From: Metridium senile
Lineage: Eukaryota > Cnidaria > Anthozoa > Actiniaria > Metridiidae
Direction of reading: 5' to 3'
NCBI GenBank assembly: GCA_949775045.1
Contig: OX459103.1
Coordinates: 2,748,501 to 2,812,500, forward strand
DNA length: 64,000 bases
In this document: positions 34,664 to 45,948 of the stretch, one piece after another
Numbering within the stretch: the stretch's first letter is position 1
How the letters are laid out: each line of letters begins with the position of its first letter
Translations under genes and position numbers: made by a program
Notes under the pieces: model-generated
The model's database searches: none
What the model was told of the DNA's origin: nothing
What the model saw: the letters and a program-made list of their open reading frames with translations, nothing else

Positions 34664-35313
34664 TGTTAGTAGGGATGACTAGCTTTATAGGTAGGCTGGT
34701 ATCGGATCTTTATTGTTGCTCTTTGGACTGACTTACTTAGTAGTCGAGGCTACTAATTCCTACATCTTCTAGTAGACGGTGCTACTAGCTCCTACAATTT
34801 ACATGCTAAGGCTTGGTTATATTTATATCGAATACAAGGTAACATGAGCCTTTAGCTCTGACAACTTGAACTAATATTCTGATTGGCCAACTGCACTGAC
34901 ATGACTTTAATAAGGGACAGGTGCTAATGTGATATCGTCTTTAAAACTATGTTTAACTTCTAGGGGTATGCTGAATAATCGTTGTGGGGATAGTCATGTA
35001 ATTGTGGGCAGCCAATCCTTATATTTTCCTAAACTATAATCAAGTAATGAGAAAGTTTCTTTTGACTAGAAGGTCGACCATGAATCGTCTGAATAAATAT
35101 AACAACAAGTTTGAATTGAAACATGAGTTCCGCATGGAGATAGAACGATAATTAAACCATTCTGCCTTCCTAAATGGTAGTGTGACATTTGTGACAATCA
35201 TGGTCAGACTCCTAGTCTCCGACTTTGACATTTATATCCTAAAACATGAATTTACTAGTATTTTGAAATGTTTTCATTTAAGTTGGAAATATATTTAATT
35301 TCTTCTGTTAACA
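34664..35313. mobile_element. Probable solo LTR, 650 bp
   Basis: Starts TGTTAGTAGG and ends CTGTTAACA, so it has TG..CA borders with short inverted tips. ATAT flanks both sides (34660-34663, 35314-35317). The sister spacers have AGTAAGTATTTTATTGAATA without insertion, which gives the empty site. An AATAAA signal lies near 35094. The class (Gypsy-like, 4-bp duplication) is inferred. Confidence 0.65.
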
Positions 35314-35837
35314 ATATAGAGTACGTCAAACATTAAAGGCGTGAAACATAAATAGTGTTATTTTATGCTTATTCTATTGTTTTTTATTGTTTAATTAGCA
35401 CTATTTAGTACTAATTAGTACTACTTGTTTCACGGGTATAATATTTTGTACACTAATACACCTTAGCAGTCTCTAATTCCATTGTTTTCTCTTGTGTCTA
35501 TTTGACTATTACACTTTAGCAAGCAATTTCTATTTCATGGATTAAATGCCTTCCCTCTAACATGTCAAATAAATGACTGGATATATAAATTGAATCTTTT
35601 TTGCCACCTCTAAGCGTAAAATTGACATATATGATTTGTTTACATACTCCAAGAACAAAATGTCAAAAATATGGCAGCACAATCGATCGCACGTCCCTAG
35701 AAACCAAAGGGTTTCCAAATTAATCTAGTCTTTGTATTTATCGTCTGTACGTTTGTTTCCGATCTACAAACGCCAAAGCGATTTAAACATATTCTCTAGT
35801 ACCCAGTGTAGCCCAATCGTAGAGACCAAAATAGTTA

Positions 35838-35961
35838 TATTTATATTTATAGTTATATTTATATTTATATTTATATTATATTTTATTATTATTATTGTAA
35901 GGCGCCTTAGAACTTTAGGATCATGTGCGCATTATAAATAAAGTATTATTATTATTATTAT
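35838..35961 (+). mobile_element. Retroposed fragment with TAGTTA target duplication
   Basis: A TTTATA-rich start, then AAGGCGCCTTAG, GCGCATTATAAATAAAG and an ATT microsatellite. TAGTTA flanks both sides (35832-35837, 35962-35967). Sister spacers have a single ATAGTTACGTAACG. The tail resembles the 3' end of the local SINEs. Confidence 0.7.
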
Positions 35962-36959
35962 TAGTTACGTAACGCATTTATGATTTATATTGAGCTGGTT
36001 ACTACACGACTTGAGCGAGAGTGCTTAACAATAATTATGGGAAATAAAGCTATACAATCAACCATACGTTCAACATATATATAAAGTCATAGAAATATCG
36101 AAAACTAATTACAAATATATTAATGTCAATGCCTATCTATCTTAAAAAAATATATTAAATAGTGAAACACTTCATTGAAAAGAAAATACTTAGCAGCAGT
36201 CAAAAATTGCATAACAAGTGAATCAGTAACACTTCGAAAAATGGCTGTGTTTTGAGTTTCATTTCGATGTTGAATGGGCTTCGTCCACACTGTTATCTTG
36301 ACACAGTTACGTTATATGGTTTCGATTATTCCTGAATTGTTTCAAAAACAAATTTTCTCGTTTTGTTTTGATATTCAAATTTATTTATATGCATATGGGT
36401 TTTCCCCTCATTTGCGAACACGTTTGTATGATGCGCTCGACCCCATGCATCATGACCGAACGGGTTTATCTGAAATTCCGGGTTATTTGGTACGCATGGG
36501 CATTCCATTGGTGGGAGCGGACGGGGATTTTGTTTCATAAAAGGTTCAACTGTGAAAACTCACTACCGGAATAGAGGATCAAGATCAAATGCAATTAAGA
36601 TATATTTGTTGACGATATCTTTTGATACTTAAAATAATTGATTAATTTATGTAATATAATGTTATTTCAAGAATATATCCAAGAATAGCTAGAATAACTC
36701 AGACAAATCCTTTGGGCATGCTTTGTAGTGTTTGGAGATTGACCCCTCTCGCTCCATTCTCTCTCTTACAGATTCCTAAACAGGACGACCATGCCATTAC
36801 TGCCTGCGAAACAATCCGACATTGGGAATTTTATGATACATTGGCTATTTTTTTACAATTGTTGGGGATGATGGGCGACATTTGTAGTTAGAGTAACCCA
36901 GAGTGCACCATATACATGCTCCATATATGGACACCTATATGGATAAGGTGTTGTGTATT

Positions 36960-38525
36960 TCACAGTTCTGCAAATGGTTCTGTACAGTTCCATGCATATC
37001 GAATAAACGAGTGCGTCTCATAGTTGTACTTATGTCTGACAATTTTGAACAGATATCCAGCAAAGAAAAATATCGTCTCCATAGCAATAATACTCATCAC
37101 TATACAATGATGACGCCATTTGTGTTTCCAGACTTTCATAATGGCGATGTTCATGACTCGAATTTGAAGCACTACCGAAATTGTGTTGAAAACTAAGTCG
37201 ATAGCTAATCCAGTAACGACACGGATAGCGAACCCCACGAGAACTCCGTAGTCTGTATAAGGAGGTTTTGTGTCACTATACATAAAGTGGTACAAGTGGA
37301 TAAATCCAAGCCCAAATACAAGTCCTGAACTTTCTTGAAGCAATATCTGAATACTCATGTCTGCTACGAAACGCCTGCTCCGCGGAGATCGGTACTTGCA
37401 CTTCGGTTTTCGACTGCAACAAAGTATACGGTAAAGATATTCCCAGATGTAATCCCTCATGGTGATTGTCAGTCTTTCGATTAAGTCGATAAAACCATGG
37501 GATATCCCAAGAACGACAAACGAGGTGAAGGACGACAATTCTGCTTGCATTATACGATAGACAATGGCGAGTGTTCCATACATCACGCACACAAATACAT
37601 GCGAGCTTCCTGGATGGATGACTTTGAGTTTTTGTGCCGCGAGACGGCAAACAAGTTTTGGTAAGAATGTGAACAAAGGCGTTAATGCTGCGTATACAAC
37701 TTTAGTGTATTCATCTTGTTTATTGTACCATGGCCAGAAAATGTAGCATAGAATAACGATAACAGTCATTCCCAGGAAAAACTGAGCTGAGAACGTAAAG
37801 GACAGTTTCAAGATGCTTCTCCATTTGTGATAAGGCCGTGGTTTGTAGAACTTTGCCAGGATCACTCCATTGATTACAGTAGCAGACGTGAAGAGTACGT
37901 TCAATGAATAGTTAACCCATTGCGCGTCAAACAACGCAAACAAAGATGCAGCAAGCTCGTAGGTTAAATCTAGAAAAGCAACGACGACGTTTATTAGGAC
38001 AAGGTTCAGGCGATTCAATTGTGACCACGGGAAAATGGTAGAGAGAATAAAAAAATCGTAAAACTCAATGATAAACCCTTCTAGGGAGTGGCCCAATCGT
38101 TCTATTGCCCTAGTGTTTTTTGGAAGTTGACTGTACCTGAACTGCTTAATGATACAAACATTTGAAGTGTTGAAGTCGATGAAAACGAGGAAAATTGCAA
38201 ATATTCCTATCAATGTCCCACAAATTGTCTGAATCACGAAAACAAACTTCAAGCACTTGAATATCGATTGTTTCAAAGGCGGTAGGCTCTTTCTCCATGC
38301 CTTTGGATCTGTTTCTTCATTAACCGGAGGATCAAACTCACGAAAAATAGCATCATTCGCGTCAAAGTTTGTAAAGTCTTTTAGCTTATCTTGGATTGAA
38401 ATTTGAATTAGTTCCTTTTCTTCATCGACTTGATCCTTTGATTTGTTTGCTTTTCGGAATATCAAAACACCAGTGCAATTTTCAATCAAGATTGCGATGA
38501 TGGCGAATATGAACTCGGACAACAT
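36960..38525 (-). CDS. Array copy 2: intronless polytopic membrane protein (type A)
   Basis: 521 codons from MLS at 38525 to TGA. The frame stays open upstream for 26 more codons to an ATG at 38603, but that extension is absent from copies 1 and 6, so I take MLS. Hydrophobic segments lie near residues 4-22, 92-117, 149-166, 172-197, 205-225, 240-263, 276-296, 307-328, 331-350, 390-415, 426-455 and 473-494. This suggests 11-12 membrane spans. The DEEKELI charged stretch and the basic loop near 370-385 are kept. Diagnostic residues VMYGTLAIVYRIMQ, LCCSRKPK and RRFVADM are shared with copy 4. Function unknown. Confidence 0.9.
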   Translation of the reverse strand: MLSEFIFAIIAILIENCTGVLIFRKANKSKDQVDEEKELIQISIQDKLKDFTNFDANDAIFREFDPPVNEETDPKAWRKSLPPLKQSIFKCLKFVFVIQTICGTLIGIFAIFLVFIDFNTSNVCIIKQFRYSQLPKNTRAIERLGHSLEGFIIEFYDFFILSTIFPWSQLNRLNLVLINVVVAFLDLTYELAASLFALFDAQWVNYSLNVLFTSATVINGVILAKFYKPRPYHKWRSILKLSFTFSAQFFLGMTVIVILCYIFWPWYNKQDEYTKVVYAALTPLFTFLPKLVCRLAAQKLKVIHPGSSHVFVCVMYGTLAIVYRIMQAELSSFTSFVVLGISHGFIDLIERLTITMRDYIWEYLYRILCCSRKPKCKYRSPRSRRFVADMSIQILLQESSGLVFGLGFIHLYHFMYSDTKPPYTDYGVLVGFAIRVVTGLAIDLVFNTISVVLQIRVMNIAIMKVWKHKWRHHCIVMSIIAMETIFFFAGYLFKIVRHKYNYETHSFIRYAWNCTEPFAEL

Positions 38526-40937
38526 TGCACCAGCTTCTGTGTTGACTTTAAGGTTTTGTGAAGTGAAGTCCCTATCGTTTGTCACATATATGAATGACCT
38601 CAAAGTCCTTATTCAGTTGAATAGTGTAGCGCTCTAAAGTGAATACCCAATTATGAAAACGTGGAACCGTCCAACAGCTGTATATAATTTACTGAAGGCG
38701 GAAGAGAATTTGAACTGTACGTATATAACTGAGCATATCAATAGAGTGTAACACCAAAACAAATGCCAGTGTGCAGTCACAAGTTAAGTCAAAATAACCT
38801 TTAGCTTGTAAACATTAGAAGTTTCTAAACTCTTCGTTTTTACATTTCAAGTTGTAGGGTTTTTTTTAAAATGATATATCCAATGAAGAAGCGACGTTCT
38901 TCGAGGAGCAATTTGGAAAGTCATGTTGTTAAAAACACGTCGATTATATTCATAGCATGTCTGTCTTAGATAACATTTGGTTGACAAATCAAAATATGTA
39001 AAACGAAACATTCTTTTGTTATGACACACATGTTATGGCTGAAAAAGGTCTGAACCACTGATACACAGCTTTCTTCCGGAACACAATTGCCAAATTTATT
39101 TGACAAACTAATAAAGCTTTCTAACGTTGTTTACCATCTAAAATCAGTTGGATGAATAGTTGGATCGAGATCTGACAATTTGAAGGCTTCACTATAATAA
39201 GTTTTAATGTAAAAAAAGATTAAGCAAATACAAAACTTATACCTCGAGAGGAAAATATGATTGGATACAGTTTTAATTTGTTGTAAATTATTATGCCTAA
39301 TTTGTCTGCCTTTTGATTTATCTCGAGCATATTCTGTCCAGTGAGTTTGTATTTGCTTTAGTAAGTATTTTATTGAATAGAGTACGTCAAACATTAAAAG
39401 CGTGAAACATAAATAGTACCAAATAGTGTTATTTTATGCTTATTCTATTGTTTTCTATTGTTTAATTAGCACTATTTAGTACTAATTAGTACTACTTGTC
39501 TCACGGATATAATATTTTGTACACTAGAGTGAAGGCATTTAAGCCGTAAAATAGGTATTAGACTAATACACCTTAGCAGTCTCTAATTCCATTGTTTTCT
39601 CTTGTGTCTATTTGACTATTACACTTTAGCAAGCAATTTCTATTTCATGGGTTAAATGCCTTCCCTCTAACATGTCAAATAAATGACTGGATAAATTGAA
39701 TCTTTTTTGCCACCTCTAAGCGTAAAATTGACATATATGATTTGTTTACATACTCCAAGAACAAAATGTCAAAAATCTGGCAGCACAATCGATCGCACGT
39801 CCCTAGAAACCAAAGGGTTTCCTAATTAATCTAGTCTTTGTATTTATCGTCTGTACGTTTGTTTCCTATCTTCCGAAACGCAAAAGCGAGTAAAACATAT
39901 TCTCTGTTACCCAGTGTAGCCCAATCGTAGAGACCAAAATAGTTACGTAACGCATTTATGATTTATATTGAGCTGGTTACTACACGACTTGAGCGAGAGT
40001 GCTTAACAATAATTATGGGAAATAAAGCTATACAATCAACCATACGTTCAACATATATATAAAGTCATAGAAATATCGAAAACTAATTACAAATATATTA
40101 ATGTCAATGCCTATCTATCTTAAAAAAATATATTAAATAGTGAAACACTTCATTGAAAAGAAAATACTTAGCAGCAGTCAAAAATTGCATAACAAGTGAA
40201 TCAGTAACACTTCGAAAAATGGCTGTGTTTTGAGTTTCATTTCGATGTTGAATGGGCTTCGTCCACACTGTTATCTTGACACAGTTACGTTATATGGTTT
40301 CGATTATTCCTGAATTGTTTCAAAAACAAATTTTCTCGTTTTGTTTTGATATTCAAATTTATTTATATGCATATGGGTTTTCCCCTCATTTGCGAACACG
40401 TTTGTATGATGCGCTCGACCCCATGCATCATGACCGAACGGGTTTATCTGAAATTCCGGGTTATTTGGTACGCATGGGCATTCCATTGGTGGGAGCGGAC
40501 GGGAATTTTGTTTCATAAAAGGTTCAACTGAGAAAACTCACTACCGGAATAGAGGATCAAGATCAAATGCAATTAAAATATATTTGTTGACAATATCTTT
40601 TGATACTTAAAATAATTGATTAATTTATGTAATATAATGTTATTTCAAGAATATATCCAAGAATAGCTAGAATAACTCAGACAAATCCTTTGGGCATGCT
40701 TTGTAGTGTTTGGAGATTGACCCCTCTCGCTCCATTCTCTCTCTTACAGATTCCTAAACAGGACGCCCATGCCATTACTGCCTGCGAAACAATCCGACAT
40801 TGGGAATTTTATGATACATTGGCTATTTTTTTACAATTGTTGGGGATGATGGGCGACATTTGTAGTTAGAGTAACCCAGAGTGCACCATATACATGCTCC
40901 ATATATGGACACCTATATGGATAAGGTGTTGTGTATT
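38526..40937. other. Array spacer, type A (upstream of copy 2)
   Basis: About 2.4 kb of non-coding array unit. It carries the segment GTGAAGGCATTTAAGCCGTA near 39530, which is found again only upstream of copy 4 (near 48531). It lacks the 1.05-kb inverted-repeat element seen upstream of copies 3 and 5. Confidence 0.65.
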
Positions 40938-42504
40938 TCACAGTTCTGCAAATGGTTCTGTACAGTTCCATGCATATCGAATAAACGAGTGTGTCTCATA
41001 GTTGTATTTATGTCTCACAATTTTGAACAGATATTCAGCAAAGAAAAATATCGTCTCCATAGCAATAATACTCATCACTATACAATGATGACGCCATTTG
41101 TGTTTCCAGACTTTCATAATGGCGATGTTCATGACTCGAATTTGAAGCACTACCGAAATTGTGTTGAAAACTAAGTCGATGGCTAGCCCAGTAACGACAC
41201 GGATAGCGAACCCCACGAGAACTCCGTAGTCTGTATAAGGAGGTTTTGTGTCACTATACATAAAGTGGTACAAGTGGATAAACCCAAGCCCGAATACAAG
41301 TCCTGAACTTTCTTGAAGTAATATCTGAATACTCATGTCTGCTATGAAACGCCTGCTCCGCGGAGATCGGTACTTGCACTTTGGTTTTCGACTGCAAAAA
41401 AGTATACGGTAGAGATATTCCCAGATGTAATCCCTCATGGTGATTGTTAGTCTTTCGATTAAGTCGATAAAACCATGGGATATCCCAAGAACAACAAATG
41501 AGGTGAAGGACGACAATTCTGCTTGCATCACACGATATACAAAGGCGAGTGTTCCATACACGACGCACACAAATACATGTGAGCTTCCTGGATGGATGAC
41601 TTTGAGTTTTTGTGCCGCGAGACGACAAACAAGTTTGGGTAAGAATGTGATCAAAGGCGTTAATGCTGCGTAATACAACTTTAGTGTATTCATCTTGTTT
41701 ATTGTACCATGGCCAGAAAATGTAGCATAGAAAAACGATAACAGTCATTCCCAGGAAAAACTGAGCTGAGAACGTAAAGGACAGTTTCAAGATGCTTCTC
41801 CATTTGTGATAAGGCCGTGGTTTGTAGAACTTTGCCAGGATCACTCCATTGATTACAGTAGCAGACGTGAACAGTACATTCAATGAATAGTTAACCCATT
41901 GCGCGTCAAACAACCCAAACAAAGATGCAGCAAGCTCGTAGGTTAAATCTAGAAAAGCAACGACGACGTTTATTAGGACAAGGTTCAGTTGATTTAATTG
42001 TGACCACGAGAAAATGGTAGAGAGAATAAAAAAATCGTAAAACTCAATGATAAACCCTTCTAGGGAGTGGCCCAATCGTTCTATTGCCCTACTATTTTTT
42101 GGAAGTTGACTGTACTTGAGCTGCTTAATGATACAAACATTTGAAGTGTTGAAGTCGATGAAAACGAGGAAAATTGCAAATATTCCTATCAATGTCCCAC
42201 AAATTGTCTGAATTACGAAAACAAACTTCAAGCACTTGAATATCGATTGTTTCAAAGGCGGTAGGTTCTTTCTCCACGCCTTTGGATCTGTTTCTTCATC
42301 AACCGGAGGATCAAACTCACGAAAAATAGCATCATTCGGGTCAAAGTTTGTAAAGTTTTTTAGCTTATCTTGGATTGAAATTTGAATTAGCTCCTTTTCT
42401 TCATCGACTTGATCCTTTGATTTGTTTGCTTTTCGGAATATCAAAACACCAGTGCAATTTTCAACCAAGATTGCGGTAATGGCGAATATCAACTCGGACA
42501 ACAT
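40938..42504 (-). pseudogene. Array copy 3: frameshifted polytopic membrane gene (type B)
   Basis: The N-terminal part is open from MLS at 42504 and the C-terminal part is open down to 40938, but in different frames. The break is one extra A in GCTGCGTAATACAAC near 41672; the other copies read GCTGCGTATACAAC. This falls at about residue 277 of 521, inside a membrane segment, so the second half is lost unless the base is an assembly error. Away from this site the copy has no other stop and is very close to copy 5 (VVYGTLAFVYRVMQ, LFCSRKPK, RRFIADM). This suggests a recent break or a sequencing error. Confidence 0.85.
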
Positions 42505-42839
42505 TGCTCCAGCTTCTGTGTTGACTTTAAGGTTTTGTGAAGTGAAGTCTCTACCGTTTGTCAGATATATGAATGACCGCAAAGTCCTTCTTTGAATAGT
42601 GTAGCGCTCTAAAGTGAATACCCAATTATGAAAACGTGGAACCGTCCAACAGCTGTATATAATTTACTGAAGGCGGAAGAGAATTTGAACTGTACGTATA
42701 TACCTGAGCATATCAATAGAGTGTAACACCAAAACAAATGCCAGTGTGCAGTCACAAGTTAAGTCAAAATAACCTTTAGCTTGTAAACATTAGAAGTTTC
42801 TAAACTCTTCTTTTTTACATTTCAAGTTGTAGGGTTTTT

Positions 42840-43887
42840 GTGGCTAGCTAGCTCGAAGAGGCTAGTAGCCACTATGTCATCGGGCATGAGTGAGTGAGTA
42901 TAAGAGTGTAAGTTAGCTTCCAACCAATCAGAATCGAGTTTGACCCTCCCCTCCCCCCTTTCCTCTCCCTTCCGCTACGCAGGCTAAAAATCCAAGATGG
43001 CGGACACATGGCAGAAAGCACAGAAAAAACTACTTAAAAACTATCAAAAAATGCTTATTATGAATAACAAAAGCTTCATCATTGAAGAATGGGACTAAGA
43101 GTTTGGTATGTGTAGAGTTTCAAGCTAGCAAATTACCATTTTGAGAAGGTTTTGCATCGATGATTGTGTCGCCTTTACACGATTACGACATGATCCGAAC
43201 GGACCGACTAGCGACTAGCCAATTCAAACGTGACCCGAACTCTTCTTCGGCGATTACGACATAATATTGTAAAGTGGTAATATGGTAAACTGCAAAAAAT
43301 GGTTTTCACATATTATAGTTCTTGTTTATATCATTTTTAGAAGAATATTGTTTAACTGAGACATTAATATGTTATTCACAAATGTTCAAATAATTTCTTT
43401 ATAACAATAACTTTTTCTATTGCCTTATTACTGTTCTTGTTAATGTCATTTTTGGCAGATTTCTGTAATGACTTCTGAGATATATTAAAAGATGTTTCTG
43501 ACAATTGTTTAGATTATTACTTATAGCAGTATGTTTGTAAACAAAACAAAAAAAATTGTATTTACATATTATAATCACAAGCGTCAGAATCAATACTATC
43601 CTTACAAATCATAAGAACACGAATATTTCTAAAAAAATTGGTATAGTACATAAACTGTGATTGGTCAAAACCATGTGTTAAGAGAGTATCCAAACAGGCT
43701 TTACAATTTTCTACAACTACAAACTCAAATTTGATTTCGCCAAATGGCTAACTTTGGAAAACTATTCTGATAACACTTTTTTATGGAAGCTTGCTCAAAG
43801 AGCCAAGCTATCCATTATGTCATGGTGCGTCTTAAAGGTAACAGTGTCTAACATAGAGTAGCTTTATGCATACATGTAGCTAGCCAC
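42840..43887. mobile_element. 1.05-kb element with GTGGCTAGCTA inverted ends (copy 1)
   Basis: Begins GTGGCTAGCTAG and ends with the complement TAGCTAGCCAC, followed by a GCAGTCATAGACTGC palindrome. Spacers of type A have a plain T run here. Inside is a pyrimidine-rich tract (CCTCCCCTCCCCCCTTTCC) followed by CCAAGATGGCGGACACATGG, then AT-rich DNA. The duplicate copy is at 51842-52901. The class is unknown. Confidence 0.65.
42997..43098 (+). CDS. 33-residue reading frame after CAAGATGGCGG, inside element copy 1
   Basis: ATG at 42997 in the context CCAAGATGGCGG, 33 codons, TAA at 43096-43098. The protein is lysine-rich (MADTWQKAQKKLLKN). It follows a pyrimidine-rich promoter-like tract. It could be the first exon of a captured gene or of the element's own gene; no downstream exon is recognised. 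The second copy at 52011-52112 keeps the same frame. Confidence 0.3.
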   Translation: MADTWQKAQKKLLKNYQKMLIMNNKSFIIEEWD

Positions 43888-45948
43888 ATGCAGTCATAGA
43901 CTGCCTTTAATTTTACAATGATATATCCAATGAAGAAGCGACGTTCTTCGAGGAGCAATTTGGAAAGTCATATTCTTAAAAACACGTCGATTATATTTAT
44001 AGCATGTCTGTCTTAAATTACATTTGGTTGCCAAATGAAATATGCAAAACGAAACATTCTTTTGTTATGACACGCATGTTATGGCTGAATAATAATAATA
44101 ATAATTTATTTCTAGTCTGAACCACTGATGCACAGCTTTCTTCCAGAACACAATTGCCAAATTTATTTGACAAACTAATAAAGCTTTCTAACGTTGTTTA
44201 CCATCAAAAATCAGTTGCATCAATAGTTGGATCGAGAGTTGACAATTTGAAGGCTACACTATAATAAGTTTTAATGTAAAAAAAAGATTAAGCAAATACA
44301 AAACTTATACCTCGAGCAACAACAAAACAAACCAAAAAGGAAAATATGATTGGATACAGTTTCAATTTGTTGTAAATTATTATGCCTAATTTGTCTGCCT
44401 TTTGATTTATCTCTGGCATATTCTGTCCATTGAGTTTGTATTTGCTTTAGTAAGTATTTTATTGAATAGAGTACGTAAAACAATAAAAGCGTGAAACATA
44501 AATAGTACCAAATAGTGTTATTTTATGCTTATTCTATTGATTTCTATTGTTTAATTAGCACTATTTAGTACTAATTAGTACTACTTGTTTCACGGGTATA
44601 ATATTTTGTACACTTATACACCTTAGCAGTCTCTAATTCCATTGTTTTCTCTTGTGTCTATTTGACTATTACACTTTAGCAAGCAATTTCTATTTCATGG
44701 GTTAAATGCCTTCCCTCTAACATGTCAAATAAATGACTGGATAAATTGAATCTTTTTTGCCACCTCTAAGCGTAAAATGTCAAAAATCTGGCAGCACAAT
44801 CGATCGCACGTCCCTAGAAACCAAAGGGTTTCCTAATTAATCTAGTCTTTGTATTTATCGTCTGTACGTTTGTTTCCGATCTACAAACGCCAAAGCGAGT
44901 AAAACATATTCTCTGTTACCCAGTGTAGCCCAATCGTAGAGACCAAAATAGTTACGTAACGCATTTATGATTTATATTGCGCTTGTTACTACACGACTTG
45001 AGCGAGAGTGCTTAACAATAATTATGGGAAATAAAGCTATACAATCAACCATACGTTCAATATATATATAAAGTCATAGAAATATCGAAAACTAATTACA
45101 AATATATTAATGTCAATGCCTTTCTATCTTAAAAAAATATATTAAATAGTGAAATATTTCATTGAAAAGAAAATACTTAGCAGCAGTCAAAAATTGCATA
45201 ACAAGTGAATCAGTAACACTTCGAAAAATGGCTGTGTTTTGAGTTTCATTTCGATGTTGAATGGGCTTCGTCCACACTGTTATCTTGACACAGTTACGTT
45301 ATATGGTTTCGATTATTCCTGAATTGTTTCAAAAACAAATTTTCTCGTTTTGTTTTGATATTCAAATTTATTTATATGCATATGGGTTTTCCCCTCATTT
45401 GCGAACACGTTTGTATGATGCGCTCGACCCCATGCATCATGACCGAACGGGTTTATCTGAAATTCCGTGTCATTTGGTACGCATCGGCATTCCATTGGCG
45501 GGAGCGGACGGGGATTTTGTTTCATAAAAGGTTCAACTGTGAAAACTCTCTACAGGAATAGAGGATCAAGATCAAATGCAATTAAGATATATTTGTTGAC
45601 ATTATCTTTTGATACTTAAAATAATTGATTAATTTACGTAATATAATGTTATTTCAAGAATATATCCAAGAATAGCTAGAATAACTCAGACAAATCCTTT
45701 GGGCATGCTTTGTAGTGTTTGGAGATTGACCCCTCTCGCTCCATTCATTCTCTTACTGATTCCTAAACAGGACACCCACTGCCATTACTGCCTGCGAAAC
45801 AATGCGACATTGGGCAATTTTATGATACATTGGCTATTTTTTTACAATTGTTGGGGATGATGGGCGACATTTGTAGTTAGAGTAACCCAGAGTACACCAT
45901 ATACATGCTCCATATATGGACACCTATATGGATAAGGTGTTGTTTATT

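Larger units (their letters stand above)
33788..36959. other. Array spacer between copies 1 and 2
   Basis: Array unit sequence: leader of copy 1 and 3' flank of copy 2. It contains two insertions absent from sister units, a solo LTR (34664-35313) and a retroposed fragment (35838-35961). No gene is supported. Confidence 0.6.
42505..45948. other. Array spacer, type B (upstream of copy 3)
   Basis: About 3.4 kb of array unit DNA interrupted by the 1.05-kb inverted-repeat element at 42840-43887. A short ATA microsatellite (44090-44108) is shared with the spacer upstream of copy 5. No host gene is supported. Confidence 0.65.

Noticed and set aside
36274..36540. + strand 88-codon frame repeated in every array spacer (also 40252, 45261, 49254, 54290)
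   Set aside because: It recurs only because the whole unit is duplicated. Two copies (49254, 54290) carry a one-base deletion that changes the frame, and the sequence has no coding character.
37276..37650. 124-codon minus-strand frames inside each array gene
   Set aside because: They are out-of-frame shadows of the 521-residue protein.
38526..38603. 26-residue N-terminal extension (MRSFIY..) of copies 2-5
   Set aside because: It is absent from copies 1, 6 and 7, whereas the MLS/MFE start is common to all. It is more likely 5' leader.
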